Shown piece by piece: positions 26,558 to 35,206 of a stretch of DNA of 58,143 nt. The DNA is from Streptomyces turgidiscabies Car8 (GTDB lineage: Bacteria > Actinomycetota > Actinomycetes > Streptomycetales > Streptomycetaceae). The notes beneath the pieces were generated by a model. That model had not been told where the DNA came from. It ran no database searches and saw only the letters and a list, made by a program, of their open reading frames with translations. How positions within the stretch are numbered: position 1 is the stretch's first letter; each line of letters opens with the position of its first letter. The stretch lies in contig NZ_AEJB01000041.1 of the NCBI RefSeq assembly GCF_000331005.1, forward strand, positions 1-58,143. Direction: 5' to 3'. Made by a program: the position numbers and the translations under genes.

Positions 26558-28603
26558 ATGACCTCCGCCTCCCCGTCCCGTCTGCCGTACGGGCCGGACG
26601 GTGACTCCGCGCCCCGTCTCGCCTACGGCGCCGACTACAACCCCGAGCAGTGGCCTCGGGAGGTGTGGGAGGAGGACGTACGGCTGATGCGCGAGGCCGG
26701 CGTCAACATCGTCTCGGTGGGGATCTTCTCCTGGGCCCGTATCCAGCCCGACGCGGACTCCTGGGACTTCGGCTGGCTCGACGAGGTCATGGACCTGCTG
26801 CACGAGGGCGGGATCGGTGTCGACCTGGCCACCGCGACCGCGTCCCCGCCGCCGTGGCTGACCACAGCGCACCCGGAGATCCTCCCGGTGACCTCCACCG
26901 GCGAGACGGTCTGGCCCGGCGCGCGCCAGCACTGGCGCCCCACCTCCCCCGTGTTCCGCAGCCACGCGCTCGGTCTGGTCCGGAAGATGGCGGAACGTTA
27001 CGCCGATCACCCGGCCCTCGTGGCCTGGCACATCTCGAACGAGCTGGGCTGCCACAACATCTACGACTTCTCGGACGACGCGGCCCACGCCTTCCGCGAG
27101 TGGCTGCGCGCCCGCTACACCACCCTCGACGCCCTCAACCACGCCTGGGGCACGGCGTTCTGGTCGCAGCGCTACAGCGACTGGGCGCAGATCCTGCCGC
27201 CCCGGCTGGCCGGCTCGCACCCGAACCCGACCCAGCAGCTGGACTTCAAGCGGTTCTCCTCGGACGCGCTGAAGGACTACCTGGTCGCGGAGCGCGACAT
27301 CCTGCGCGAGTACACGCCCGAGGTCCCCATCACCACCAACTTCATGGTGATGGGCGGCACGAAGGGCATGAACTACCCCGACTGGGCGGGCGAGATCGAC
27401 TTCGTCTCCAACGACCACTACGTCCACCCGGGCCCGCAGGACCGCGACGAGCTGTCGTTCTCCGCCAACCTGACCAGCGGTATCGCGAGCGGCCGTCCGT
27501 GGTTCCTGATGGAGCACTCCACCAGCGCGGTCAACTGGCAGCACGTCAACGTGGCCAAGCGCCCCGGTGAGCTGGCCCGTGACTCGCTGCTGCACGTCGC
27601 GCACGGCGCCGACGCCGTCTGTTTCTTCCAGTGGCGTCAGTCGGCGGCCGGCGCCGAGAAGTACCACTCCGCGATGGTGCCGCACGCCGGTGCCGACAGC
27701 GAGGTCTTCCGTGCGGTGGCCGCCCTCGGTCAGACCCTGAAGGACCTGGCGCCGATCGCGGGCTCCGAGCGCGAACCGGCCCGCGTCGGGATCGTGTTCG
27801 ACTGGGACTCCTGGTGGGCGAGCGAGCAGGACTCGCACCCCACCGCCCTCCTCGACTACCGCCAGGAGGGGCTGAACTGGTACTCGGCGCTCCTCTCCCT
27901 CGGCATCCGCGCCGACGTCGTCACCACGCGCACCGAGTTCAGCCGCTACGACGTGCTGATCACCCCGGTCCTGCACATGGTCCCGGCGACGCTCGCCAAG
28001 GAGCTGACGCGGTACGCGGAGACCGGCGGCCATCTGATCACCACGTACTTCTCCGGTGTCGTCGACGAGAACGACCACATCTGGCTCGGCGGCTACCCGG
28101 GCGCCCTGCGTGAGGTCCTGGGCATCCGTGTCGAGGAGTTCGGCCCGCTGCTCGACGGTGAGTCGGTCGAGGTGGACGGCGGCGGTACGGGCACGGTGTG
28201 GACCGACCGGATCGACGTGACCGAGCCCGACGTCGAGGTCCTGGCCCACTACCGCTCGGGCGCCTACGCGGGCCGCCCGGCCGTCACCCGCCGTACGACG
28301 GGCGAGGGTTCGGCGTCGTACGTCTCCACACGCCTGGGCACCGACGGCCTCGCCGCGCTGCTGCCGGGGCTGCTCGCGCCGGCCGGTGTCGACAGCGAGC
28401 TGCCCGAACAGGCCCGTGGACGGGTCGAATTGACCGTACGACGGGGCGGCGGGAGCCGGTTCCTGTTCCTGGTCAACCGGAGCGACGAGGAGATCCCGCT
28501 GCCGGGCCTCGACGGAGAGCGGCTGACCGGTGGCACGGACGCCGACGGCGTTCTTGTCCTCGCCCCGAGGGAAGTCGCCGTACTGCGGCAGCCCGCCTCC
28601 TGA
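26558..28603 (+). CDS. GH42 beta-galactosidase, cytosolic
   Basis: This 681-residue enzyme has no signal peptide, so it would hydrolyse imported galactosides in the cytoplasm. The TIM barrel begins YGADYNPEQWP, the classic GH42 start. The acid/base is Glu162 (HISNELG) and the nucleophile Glu319 (FLMEHSTS). A trimerisation domain (about 395-600) and a small C-terminal beta domain follow. It is separated from the importer by a hairpin and precedes a secreted endo-galactanase, so it probably removes galactose from beta-1,6- or beta-1,3-galacto-oligosaccharides. Confidence 0.93.
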   Translation: MTSASPSRLPYGPDGDSAPRLAYGADYNPEQWPREVWEEDVRLMREAGVNIVSVGIFSWARIQPDADSWDFGWLDEVMDLLHEGGIGVDLATATASPPPWLTTAHPEILPVTSTGETVWPGARQHWRPTSPVFRSHALGLVRKMAERYADHPALVAWHISNELGCHNIYDFSDDAAHAFREWLRARYTTLDALNHAWGTAFWSQRYSDWAQILPPRLAGSHPNPTQQLDFKRFSSDALKDYLVAERDILREYTPEVPITTNFMVMGGTKGMNYPDWAGEIDFVSNDHYVHPGPQDRDELSFSANLTSGIASGRPWFLMEHSTSAVNWQHVNVAKRPGELARDSLLHVAHGADAVCFFQWRQSAAGAEKYHSAMVPHAGADSEVFRAVAALGQTLKDLAPIAGSEREPARVGIVFDWDSWWASEQDSHPTALLDYRQEGLNWYSALLSLGIRADVVTTRTEFSRYDVLITPVLHMVPATLAKELTRYAETGGHLITTYFSGVVDENDHIWLGGYPGALREVLGIRVEEFGPLLDGESVEVDGGGTGTVWTDRIDVTEPDVEVLAHYRSGAYAGRPAVTRRTTGEGSASYVSTRLGTDGLAALLPGLLAPAGVDSELPEQARGRVELTVRRGGGSRFLFLVNRSDEEIPLPGLDGERLTGGTDADGVLVLAPREVAVLRQPAS

Positions 28604-28641
28604 GCAGCGCCCCGGCACCACCCTGAACTCCCCTGATCCAA

Positions 28642-28661
28642 GGGGCACACCGTCGTGCCCC
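28642..28661 (+). terminator. Hairpin after beta-galactosidase gene
   Basis: GGGGCAC, a 6-nt loop and GTGCCCC form a short strong stem 38 bp after the GH42 stop codon. Confidence 0.45.
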
Positions 28662-28734
28662 GTCCGTACGCACCCGCGTACGGTGCGGGCACGGCGGTCC
28701 ACCGCAGCGACCACATCTGAGTTGGGAGCACACG

Positions 28735-30786
28735 TTGGCACGCCGTACCCGCACGCGACACCTTCTGGGAGTCGTCGGCATCACCGCCCTGGCCACTTCG
28801 GCCGCTCTGGTCAGCGCGCCGTCGCCGGACGCGCAGGCGGCGGCCGAGGCAGCCGCCCCGTCCGTCACCGTCACCCCCGATCCCTCGTACAAGCAGGAGA
28901 AGTTCGAGGGCTGGGGCACCAGTCTGGTCTGGTTCGCCAACGCGACCGGCAACTATCCTCCGGCGATCCGCGAGAAGCTCGCGAAGCTGCTGTTCGGTGA
29001 CGACGGGCTGGCGCTGAACATCGCCCGCTACAACATCGGCGGCGGCAACGCCCCCGACGTGAAGGACTACCTGCGGGCCGGCGGGGCCGTCGAGGGCTGG
29101 TGGAAGGCGCCCGCGGGCACCACCCGCACGGACACCGACTGGTGGAGCGCCGACGACGCGGCCGACTGGAACCCGAAGGCGGACAAGACCCAGCGCTGGT
29201 GGGTGGACCGCATCAAGAAGGACATCACCCACTGGGAGACGTTCAGCAACTCGCCGCCCTGGTTCATGACGGAGAGCGGCTATGTCTCCGGCGGTTTCAA
29301 CGCCAACACCGACCAGCTGAAGGCCGACTCGGTCGACGACTTCGCCGCCTACATGGCGGGGGCGACGAAGCGGCTGGAGAAGGCCGAGGGCATCAAGGTC
29401 GACACCGTCGACCCGTTCAACGAGCCCAACACCGGCTACTGGGGCACCAAGCTGGGCGCGGACGGCCAGCCCGTCGGCGGCCGTCAGGAGGGCGCCCACA
29501 TCGGCCCGGCGCTCCAGGAGAAGGTGCTCGCCGCGCTTGCCCCCGCCCTCAAGAAGGCGAAGGTCAAGTCCGAGATCTCGGCGATGGACGAGACCAACCC
29601 GTCCATCTTCGCGAACAACTGGAACTCCTACTCGCAAGGGTCCAAGGACCTCGTCGACCAGATGAACGTCCACACCTACGGCACCGGTCAGCGCACCACC
29701 GTGCGTGACCTCGCCAAGGCCGCCGACAAGCCGCTGTGGATGAGCGAGGTCGAGGGCGACTGGGGCGACGGGCAGAGTTTCACGGACATGCGTCCGGGTC
29801 TCGGCCTCGCCCAGCAGATCGTCAACGACCTGCGTGAACTGGAGCCCCAGGCCTGGGTGTTCTGGCAGCCGGTCGAGGACTACGACAACATGAAGCCCGG
29901 CGGCGAGTCCGCCAAGGGCGGCAACTGGGGCAGCATCCAGCTCTCGTTCAGCTGCAAGTCGACGGACACCCTGGCGTCCTGCCCGATCTACACGAACACC
30001 AAGTTCGACACCGCCCGTAACTTCACGCACTTCATCAAGCCGGGCGACAGGCTGATCAAGGTGGACGACACCTCCAGCGCCGCCGCCGTGACCAAGGACG
30101 GCAAGGGCGCCTCGCTCGTCCACGTCAACTCCACCACCGCGGCCCGTGACGTCACCATCGACCTCTCCAAGTTCCGCACAATCAAGGGCAACGCGACCGT
30201 CACGCCGACCGTGACCAGCGCCGACGGCAAGCTCAAGCAGCAGGCCCCGGTCAAGGTCGTCGACGGCAAGGCCACGTACACCGTCCCCGCCCAGTCGGTG
30301 ACCTCCTTCGCCGTCAAGGGTGTCTCGGGTGTCGCGAAGAACGCCGGTCTGTTCAGCAAGGGCCACTCCTACACGCTGACCGGCGTGCAGAGCGGCAAGG
30401 CCGTGACCGTCGCCGCCAACGGCAAGAGCCTGGTCATCGGCTCCGCCAACGGCACCGTCGCGCAGAACTGGCAGCTCGACGCCCGGCACGGCGACAAGGG
30501 CGCCCGCCAGCGGTACGTCTTCGCCAACCCGGCCGAGGGCAAGCGCCTGGCCGTCCGCGACAACGTCCCCGTGGTCGAGCCCGACACGGGCAAGCGGGAT
30601 CCGGCCACCGAGTGGATCATGTCGACCACCGGTGACCAGACGTGGACGCTGATCAACGTGGCCACCGGCCGCCTCCTGGAGGTCGGCGGGCAGGCGACCA
30701 ACGAGGGTGCCGCCGTCACCACCTGGATGGCCAACTCCGGCTCGAACCAGCGCTGGCGGGTCACGGATGTGACCGACAAGAGCTGA
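28735..30786 (+). CDS. Secreted endo-beta-1,6-galactanase, GH30_5-like, with lectin domain
   Basis: The protein has 683 residues starting from a TTG at 28735 with GGGAG 8 bp upstream. The signal peptide covers about 1-35. The (beta/alpha)8 plus side beta-domain (about 40-530) matches the family of Streptomyces avermitilis endo-beta-1,6-galactanase: FEGWGTSLVW, acid/base Glu230 (DPFNEPN) and nucleophile Glu338 (LWMSEVEG). A C-terminal ricin-type domain (about 535-683, ending NQRWRVTD) would bind polysaccharide. It would cut the beta-1,6-galactan side chains of type II arabinogalactan, supplying oligosaccharides to the adjacent importer and GH42 enzyme. GH30 of another subfamily is the main alternative. 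Confidence 0.87.
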   Translation: MARRTRTRHLLGVVGITALATSAALVSAPSPDAQAAAEAAAPSVTVTPDPSYKQEKFEGWGTSLVWFANATGNYPPAIREKLAKLLFGDDGLALNIARYNIGGGNAPDVKDYLRAGGAVEGWWKAPAGTTRTDTDWWSADDAADWNPKADKTQRWWVDRIKKDITHWETFSNSPPWFMTESGYVSGGFNANTDQLKADSVDDFAAYMAGATKRLEKAEGIKVDTVDPFNEPNTGYWGTKLGADGQPVGGRQEGAHIGPALQEKVLAALAPALKKAKVKSEISAMDETNPSIFANNWNSYSQGSKDLVDQMNVHTYGTGQRTTVRDLAKAADKPLWMSEVEGDWGDGQSFTDMRPGLGLAQQIVNDLRELEPQAWVFWQPVEDYDNMKPGGESAKGGNWGSIQLSFSCKSTDTLASCPIYTNTKFDTARNFTHFIKPGDRLIKVDDTSSAAAVTKDGKGASLVHVNSTTAARDVTIDLSKFRTIKGNATVTPTVTSADGKLKQQAPVKVVDGKATYTVPAQSVTSFAVKGVSGVAKNAGLFSKGHSYTLTGVQSGKAVTVAANGKSLVIGSANGTVAQNWQLDARHGDKGARQRYVFANPAEGKRLAVRDNVPVVEPDTGKRDPATEWIMSTTGDQTWTLINVATGRLLEVGGQATNEGAAVTTWMANSGSNQRWRVTDVTDKS

Positions 30787-30802
30787 CCCGGCAGTTCGTC
30801 CC

Positions 30803-30854
30803 CGAAGGCCGCCTCCGCGTGAACCGATCCAGGCTCACGCGGAGGCGGCCTTCG
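30803..30854 (+). terminator. Strong terminator at the end of the galactan locus
   Basis: A 20-bp perfect stem (30803-30822 with 30835-30854) around a 12-nt loop lies 16 bp after the galactanase stop codon. It marks the right edge of the sugar-utilisation island. Confidence 0.9.
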
Positions 30855-30920
30855 CCGTGCCCGACCGGACCGCCCGCAACCCTCTCGCAACGTCCCGCAC
30901 GGTCCACTGGGGCGGTGAAG

Positions 30921-31280
30921 ATGCCCGAGGAGAGCCCGCGCGTCGAACTGACCCCGGCCGCCGCCGAACTGCTGCGGCGACTGCACGCGACGCACGGCCC
31001 GCTGATGTTCCACCAGTCAGGCGGCTGCTGCGACGGGAGCGCGCCCATGTGCTTCCCGGCGGGCGAGTTCCGGACCGGCGGCTCCGACGTACTGCTCGCC
31101 GAACTGGTGGTCGAGGGTGTCCCCGAACCGGTGACGTTCTGGATGTCGCGCAGCCAGTACGAGGTGTGGAGCCACACCCGGTTGATCGTGGACGTCGTAC
31201 CCGGCCGGGGCAGCGGTTTCTCCTTGGAGGCCCCCGAAGGAGTGCGCTTCCTGATCCGCTCCAGAGTGGTCAATTCATAG
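30921..31280 (+). CDS. DUF779 family protein
   Basis: This 119-residue cytosolic protein has the Cys-rich signature QSGGCCDGSAPMC near residues 34-46 that typifies DUF779, a family often encoded beside aldehyde dehydrogenases. Its biochemical role is not known. The ATG at 30921 was chosen because the protein then begins at the usual family start; a GTG two codons upstream is possible. No aldehyde dehydrogenase is adjacent here; the nearest is 10 kb away. Confidence 0.8.
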   Translation: MPEESPRVELTPAAAELLRRLHATHGPLMFHQSGGCCDGSAPMCFPAGEFRTGGSDVLLAELVVEGVPEPVTFWMSRSQYEVWSHTRLIVDVVPGRGSGFSLEAPEGVRFLIRSRVVNS

Positions 31281-31367
31281 CCTCGCGCGCGCCCCCGCGC
31301 GGCTCATCGTCACCTGTCGCGCTCCCCTTGCGCCCTGCCACAGTTGACGGGACTTCAGGGGGTCTGA

Positions 31368-32603
31368 ATGCGTGGCAGCGGACGGTTCAGAACGGGCAGA
31401 ACACCAGTCTCGGTAGTCGCGGTACTCGGAATGCTGGCCGGCGCGGCCCTGACAGGGGCGGCACCGGCCAGCGGCGCGCCGAGAGCCGCCCAGGTCGCGC
31501 CGGGCGTGCGCTACGCCCAGTTCGACATCGTGGCGGCCAGGGGGGTGACCCACGCCCATCTGCTGAGCGTCGACCTCGGCAACGCGCGGGTGCGGGTCAA
31601 CCTGCTGTACGCGGGAGCGGTGGCGGCACGGGCCGCCGTCTCCAGGATGGCCGACGCCAAGGGGGCCGTGGCGGGCGTCAACGGCGACTTCTTCAACATC
31701 AGCGAGGTCCAGCATCCCGGGGTAGCCGCCACGGGCGCGTCCGTGGGCCCGGCGATCGCGAGCGGCGTGGTGCTGAAGTCGGCGGTGCCGAACGGTCAGC
31801 GCTTCGGCCCCTCGATGCCGCCCGGCGTCACCACCAGGGCCGTCCTCGGCGTGGGGACCGACAGAAGGGCCCGGCTGGACAACCTCGCCCTGTCAGGCAG
31901 TATCGGCACGCCCGTGGGACGGTTCACGCTCGGCGGGCTCAACCAGTACGCGCTGCCGGTGGGTTCCATCGGCGCGTTCACCCCGGCCTGGGGCGGTGTC
32001 TCCCGGGCGCGGGCGGTGTGCGGCACGGACACGGACCGGGCAGCGCCGTGCGGTACGGACACCTACGAGGTGACGGTGCGGCGCGGCAGGGTCGTACGGA
32101 CGGCGAACTCGCCCGGCGGCGGAGTCATCGCCGCCAACACCACGGTCCTGGTGGGCCGGGAGGCGGGCGCGCGGCAGCTGCGGAAGCTGTCCGTCGGCGC
32201 GTCGGTCACGGTCAGGAGCCGTCTCGTGGCGGCCACGAGCCGCATCCCGTACCGCTTCGCTCTCGGCGGCTACCCGGTGTTGAAGGGCGGCCGGGCGCTG
32301 GCCGGCCTCGACGACAACACCGCCGCCGTACGCACCGCCGCGGGCATCGCGAACGGGGGGCGCAGGCTCCTGCTGCTCGCGGTGGACGGTGCGCCCCAGT
32401 ACCGCAGCGGGCTGACGGTCGCCGAAGTCGCCGCCGCCATGCGGAAGTTGGGTTCGGTCGACGCCTTCAACCTGGACGGCGGCGGCTCCACGACCTTCGT
32501 CAGCAGAGCGCCGGGAGCGAGCAGGGTCACCGTACGCAACCATCCGACCGGCGGCGCCGAGCGGCCCGTCCCGAACGCCATCGGGGTCTTCATGACGTCC
32601 TGA
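31368..32603 (+). CDS. Secreted phosphodiester glycosidase family (NAGPA-domain) protein
   Basis: The protein has 411 residues with a signal peptide (about 1-38). It carries a NAGPA-type domain, named after the mammalian enzyme that uncovers mannose-6-phosphate, with conserved motifs VNGDFFN, LLLLAVDG and AFNLDGGGSTTF. In bacteria these domains act on phosphodiester-linked or related sugar modifications of extracellular polymers, and the exact substrate is unknown. Two Cys residues (CGTDTDRAAPCGTD) may form a disulphide. It stands alone between the galactan island and a small membrane protein gene. Confidence 0.8.
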   Translation: MRGSGRFRTGRTPVSVVAVLGMLAGAALTGAAPASGAPRAAQVAPGVRYAQFDIVAARGVTHAHLLSVDLGNARVRVNLLYAGAVAARAAVSRMADAKGAVAGVNGDFFNISEVQHPGVAATGASVGPAIASGVVLKSAVPNGQRFGPSMPPGVTTRAVLGVGTDRRARLDNLALSGSIGTPVGRFTLGGLNQYALPVGSIGAFTPAWGGVSRARAVCGTDTDRAAPCGTDTYEVTVRRGRVVRTANSPGGGVIAANTTVLVGREAGARQLRKLSVGASVTVRSRLVAATSRIPYRFALGGYPVLKGGRALAGLDDNTAAVRTAAGIANGGRRLLLLAVDGAPQYRSGLTVAEVAAAMRKLGSVDAFNLDGGGSTTFVSRAPGASRVTVRNHPTGGAERPVPNAIGVFMTS

Positions 32604-32613
32604 GACCCTGGAG

Positions 32614-32629
32614 GCCCTGCCGTCAGGGC
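32614..32629. terminator. Small hairpin between convergent genes
   Basis: GCCCTG-CCGT-CAGGGC forms a 6-bp stem with a tetraloop, 11 bp after the NAGPA-protein stop codon and overlapping the end of the convergent small gene. A weak bidirectional terminator is possible. Confidence 0.35.
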
Positions 32630-32817
32630 TTCAGGCTGCTCACGATGTCCGCCGTCGCCGTGAGCCCGCTGTGGATGGTCGGCGCCACGCTGGTGCTCGC
32701 CAGATAGAAGCCGAGCAGCACGCAGACCACGGCGTGGGTGGGCTTCAGCGCGCCGTTGCGCAGGAAGACCACCGCCAGGATCAGGAGCAGCACCACCACA
32801 GAGATGGAAATGGCCAT
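32623..32817 (-). CDS. Small membrane protein, 64 residues
   Basis: Two hydrophobic segments (about 4-19 and 28-45) predict a small integral membrane protein with a short tail. A textbook ribosome-binding site (GGAGGAGG, 8 bp upstream) fixes the start at 32817; the upstream open frame lacks one. I recognise it as a type common in Streptomyces, but know no function. It is convergent with the NAGPA-domain gene. Confidence 0.75.
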   Translation of the reverse strand: MAISISVVVLLLILAVVFLRNGALKPTHAVVCVLLGFYLASTSVAPTIHSGLTATADIVSSLKP

Positions 32818-32942
32818 CGTCAAACCTCCTCCGCCACGCCCACTTCGCGGCTTTCGGCCGCAAGTGTGGCGTAGCGGAGGGTTCGTCCGTGCGGCTGACA
32901 TGCCCGCCGAACGTGTGGTCTCTCGCTACTTCCCGGTGTAGA

Positions 32943-34025
32943 TCAGGGGGCGCGCAGGTCCACCAGTTCGGCCAGCGCCGCCCGGTGGGCGCCCGCCGTG
33001 CCGTACGCGATGGAGTCGGCCTTCGCCCGCTTCAGGTACAGGTGGACCGGGTGTTCCCAGGTCATGCCGATCCCGCCGTGCAGCTGCAGCGCCTCCTCGG
33101 CCGCGTGGACGGCGACGGGGGCCGCGTAGGCCTGGGCGACGGCGACAGCCACGTCGGCGTCGTCGCCGTTCGCCAGGGCGTCTGCCGCGTTCCGGGCGGC
33201 GGCGCGCAGGTTGACGACCTCCAGCCACAGCTGGGCGAGCCGGTGCTTGAGCGCCTGGAAGCCACCGACGGGCCGGTTGAACTGCTTGCGCTCCTTGAGA
33301 TAGCGGACCGTCTCGGTCAACGTCCATTCGGCGAGGCCGAGTTGCTCGGAGGCGAGCAGTCCGGCGCCGGCCCGCAGCGCCCGGCGTACGGCGGGTTCGG
33401 CGTCGCCGAGAAGGCGGCCCGGCGCCCCGTCCAGGACAACTTTCGCCACCGGCCGGGTCAGATCGAGGGACACCTGCGGGGTGACGGTGACCGCGGCTGC
33501 GTCCACCGCGTACAGGCCGCCGTCGTCGGCGGGCACCAGCAGCACGTCGGCGACGGACGCGTCCGCGATGCCGGTCAGCTCCCCGTGCAGGCCGCCGTCC
33601 TCGAACCGTACGACGTTGTAGGCGCTCCCGGCGGGAACGCTCAGCGAGACCGCGAGGGTGCCGATCGTGGTCCCGGACGCCAACCGGGCCAGCAGGTCGT
33701 CGGCGCCGCACTCCAGCAGCGCCTCGGTGGCGACGACGGCACTGGTCAGATAGGGGACGGGTGCGACCGCGCGCCCCAACTCCTCCAGGACGACGGCGAC
33801 TTCCCGGTGCGTGGCGCCCTGACCGTCCAGCTCCTCGGGGACGAGCAGGCCGGCGAGGCCCATTCCTTCGGTGAGGGCCTTCCAGAGCGGGATGTCGTGC
33901 GGGGTGTCCGTCTCGACGCGCGCGATCACGCCGGCCGCGTCGCAGTGGTCGGCGAGCAGGTCGCGGACGGCCTCGCGGAGGGCGTTCTCCTCCTCCGAGT
34001 ACAACAGGTCGGGCTGTGTGCTCAT
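32943..34025 (-). CDS. Acyl-CoA dehydrogenase family protein, possibly the non-catalytic partner
   Basis: This 360-residue protein has the acyl-CoA dehydrogenase fold: N-terminal helices, a middle beta domain and C-terminal helices with QLHGGIGMTWEHPVHLYLKR. The C-terminal segment where many family members carry the catalytic Glu (EGTSE) reads AYGTAGAHR here, so that Glu is absent. Its start overlaps the stop of the preceding dehydrogenase gene by 4 bp (ATGA). Paired dehydrogenases of this kind form heterotetramers with one active FAD site type in mycobacterial sterol catabolism, so a similar complex is plausible. Confidence 0.87.
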   Translation of the reverse strand: MSTQPDLLYSEEENALREAVRDLLADHCDAAGVIARVETDTPHDIPLWKALTEGMGLAGLLVPEELDGQGATHREVAVVLEELGRAVAPVPYLTSAVVATEALLECGADDLLARLASGTTIGTLAVSLSVPAGSAYNVVRFEDGGLHGELTGIADASVADVLLVPADDGGLYAVDAAAVTVTPQVSLDLTRPVAKVVLDGAPGRLLGDAEPAVRRALRAGAGLLASEQLGLAEWTLTETVRYLKERKQFNRPVGGFQALKHRLAQLWLEVVNLRAAARNAADALANGDDADVAVAVAQAYAAPVAVHAAEEALQLHGGIGMTWEHPVHLYLKRAKADSIAYGTAGAHRAALAELVDLRAP

Positions 34026-35206
34026 CGGGCGAGGTCCTTCCAGGCGACGTCCTTGTCGGTGCGCGGTTCGCTGGGCAGGCCCAGGACCCGTTCGGCGACG
34101 ATGTTCAGCAGGACCTCGCTGGTCCCGCCCTCGATGCTGTTGCCCTTGGAGCGGAGGTAGCGGTAGCCGGCGTCACGGCCGACGAAGTCCACCAGCTCGG
34201 GCCGGCGCATGGTCCAGTCCTCGTACAACAGGCCTTCCTCGCCGAGGAGTTCGACCTCCAGGCCGCTGATCTCCTGGTTGAGGCGGGCGAAGGAGAGCTT
34301 CAGGCCGGATCCCTCCGGGCCGGGCTGTCCGGCGACGAGCTGCTGGCGTGTGCGCTCGCCCGTGAGCCGGGCGACCTCCGCCTCCACCCACAGCTTCAGG
34401 AGCCGCTGGTGCAGATCGTGGGTGCGCAGGTCCGGGCGTTCGCGCCAGGTCTCGGCGACGGGCCCGATCATGCCGCCCTCGCGCGGGATGCGCATACCGC
34501 CGATGGCCACGCGCTCGTTGTTCAGCGTGGTCTGCGCGACCCGCCAGCCGTCGCCGACCTCGCCGAGGCGATGGGCGTCAGGGATGCGGACGTCGGTCAG
34601 GAACACCTCGTTGAACTCGGCCTCGCCGGTGACCTGCCGCAACGGCCGGACCTCGACACCGGGGTCGGTCATGTCGCAGAGGAAGTAGGTGATGCCCTTG
34701 TGCTTGGGCAGGTCCGGGTCGGTACGGGCGATGAGGATGGCCCACCGGGCGAGATGGGCGCTGGACGTCCACACCTTCTGCCCGTTGACGATCCAGTCGC
34801 CCCCGTCCGACCGGACGGCGCGAGTACCCAGCGCGGCCAGGTCGGACCCGGCCCCCGGCTCGCTGAAGAGCTGGCACCAGACCTCCTCGCCGGTCCACAG
34901 CGGCCGGAGGAACTTCCGCTTCTGCTCCTCCGTGCCGAAGCCGAGGATGGTCGGTGCGGCCATTCCCAGACCGATGCCGATACGCCGGGGGTCGTTGTCG
35001 GGAGCCCCCGCCGCCTGCAACTCGGCGTCCACGACGGCCTGGAGGGAGCGCGGCGCGCCAAGACCGCCCAGCCCTTCCGGGTAGTGCACCCAGGCGAGCC
35101 CGGCGTCGAAGCGGGCCTTGAGGAAGTCGAGCCGGTCGGTGTCGGCCGGCGGATGCGCGGCCAGCAACTCCCTTGTCAGTCGGGTGAGTTCAGCTGCGTC
35201 GGTCAT
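34022..35206 (-). CDS. Acyl-CoA dehydrogenase (catalytic partner)
   Basis: This 394-residue flavoprotein has the full family signature: substrate/FAD region WCQLFSEPGAGSDLA, the WIVNGQKVWTS strand and a C-terminal IEGGTSEV carrying the usual catalytic Glu. It would oxidise an acyl-CoA to the enoyl-CoA. The frame extends far upstream but overlaps the oxidoreductase gene, and the ATG at 35206 forms a 4-bp stop/start overlap with it. The neighbouring dehydrogenase lacks the matching Glu. Confidence 0.92.
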   Translation of the reverse strand: MTDAAELTRLTRELLAAHPPADTDRLDFLKARFDAGLAWVHYPEGLGGLGAPRSLQAVVDAELQAAGAPDNDPRRIGIGLGMAAPTILGFGTEEQKRKFLRPLWTGEEVWCQLFSEPGAGSDLAALGTRAVRSDGGDWIVNGQKVWTSSAHLARWAILIARTDPDLPKHKGITYFLCDMTDPGVEVRPLRQVTGEAEFNEVFLTDVRIPDAHRLGEVGDGWRVAQTTLNNERVAIGGMRIPREGGMIGPVAETWRERPDLRTHDLHQRLLKLWVEAEVARLTGERTRQQLVAGQPGPEGSGLKLSFARLNQEISGLEVELLGEEGLLYEDWTMRRPELVDFVGRDAGYRYLRSKGNSIEGGTSEVLLNIVAERVLGLPSEPRTDKDVAWKDLAR

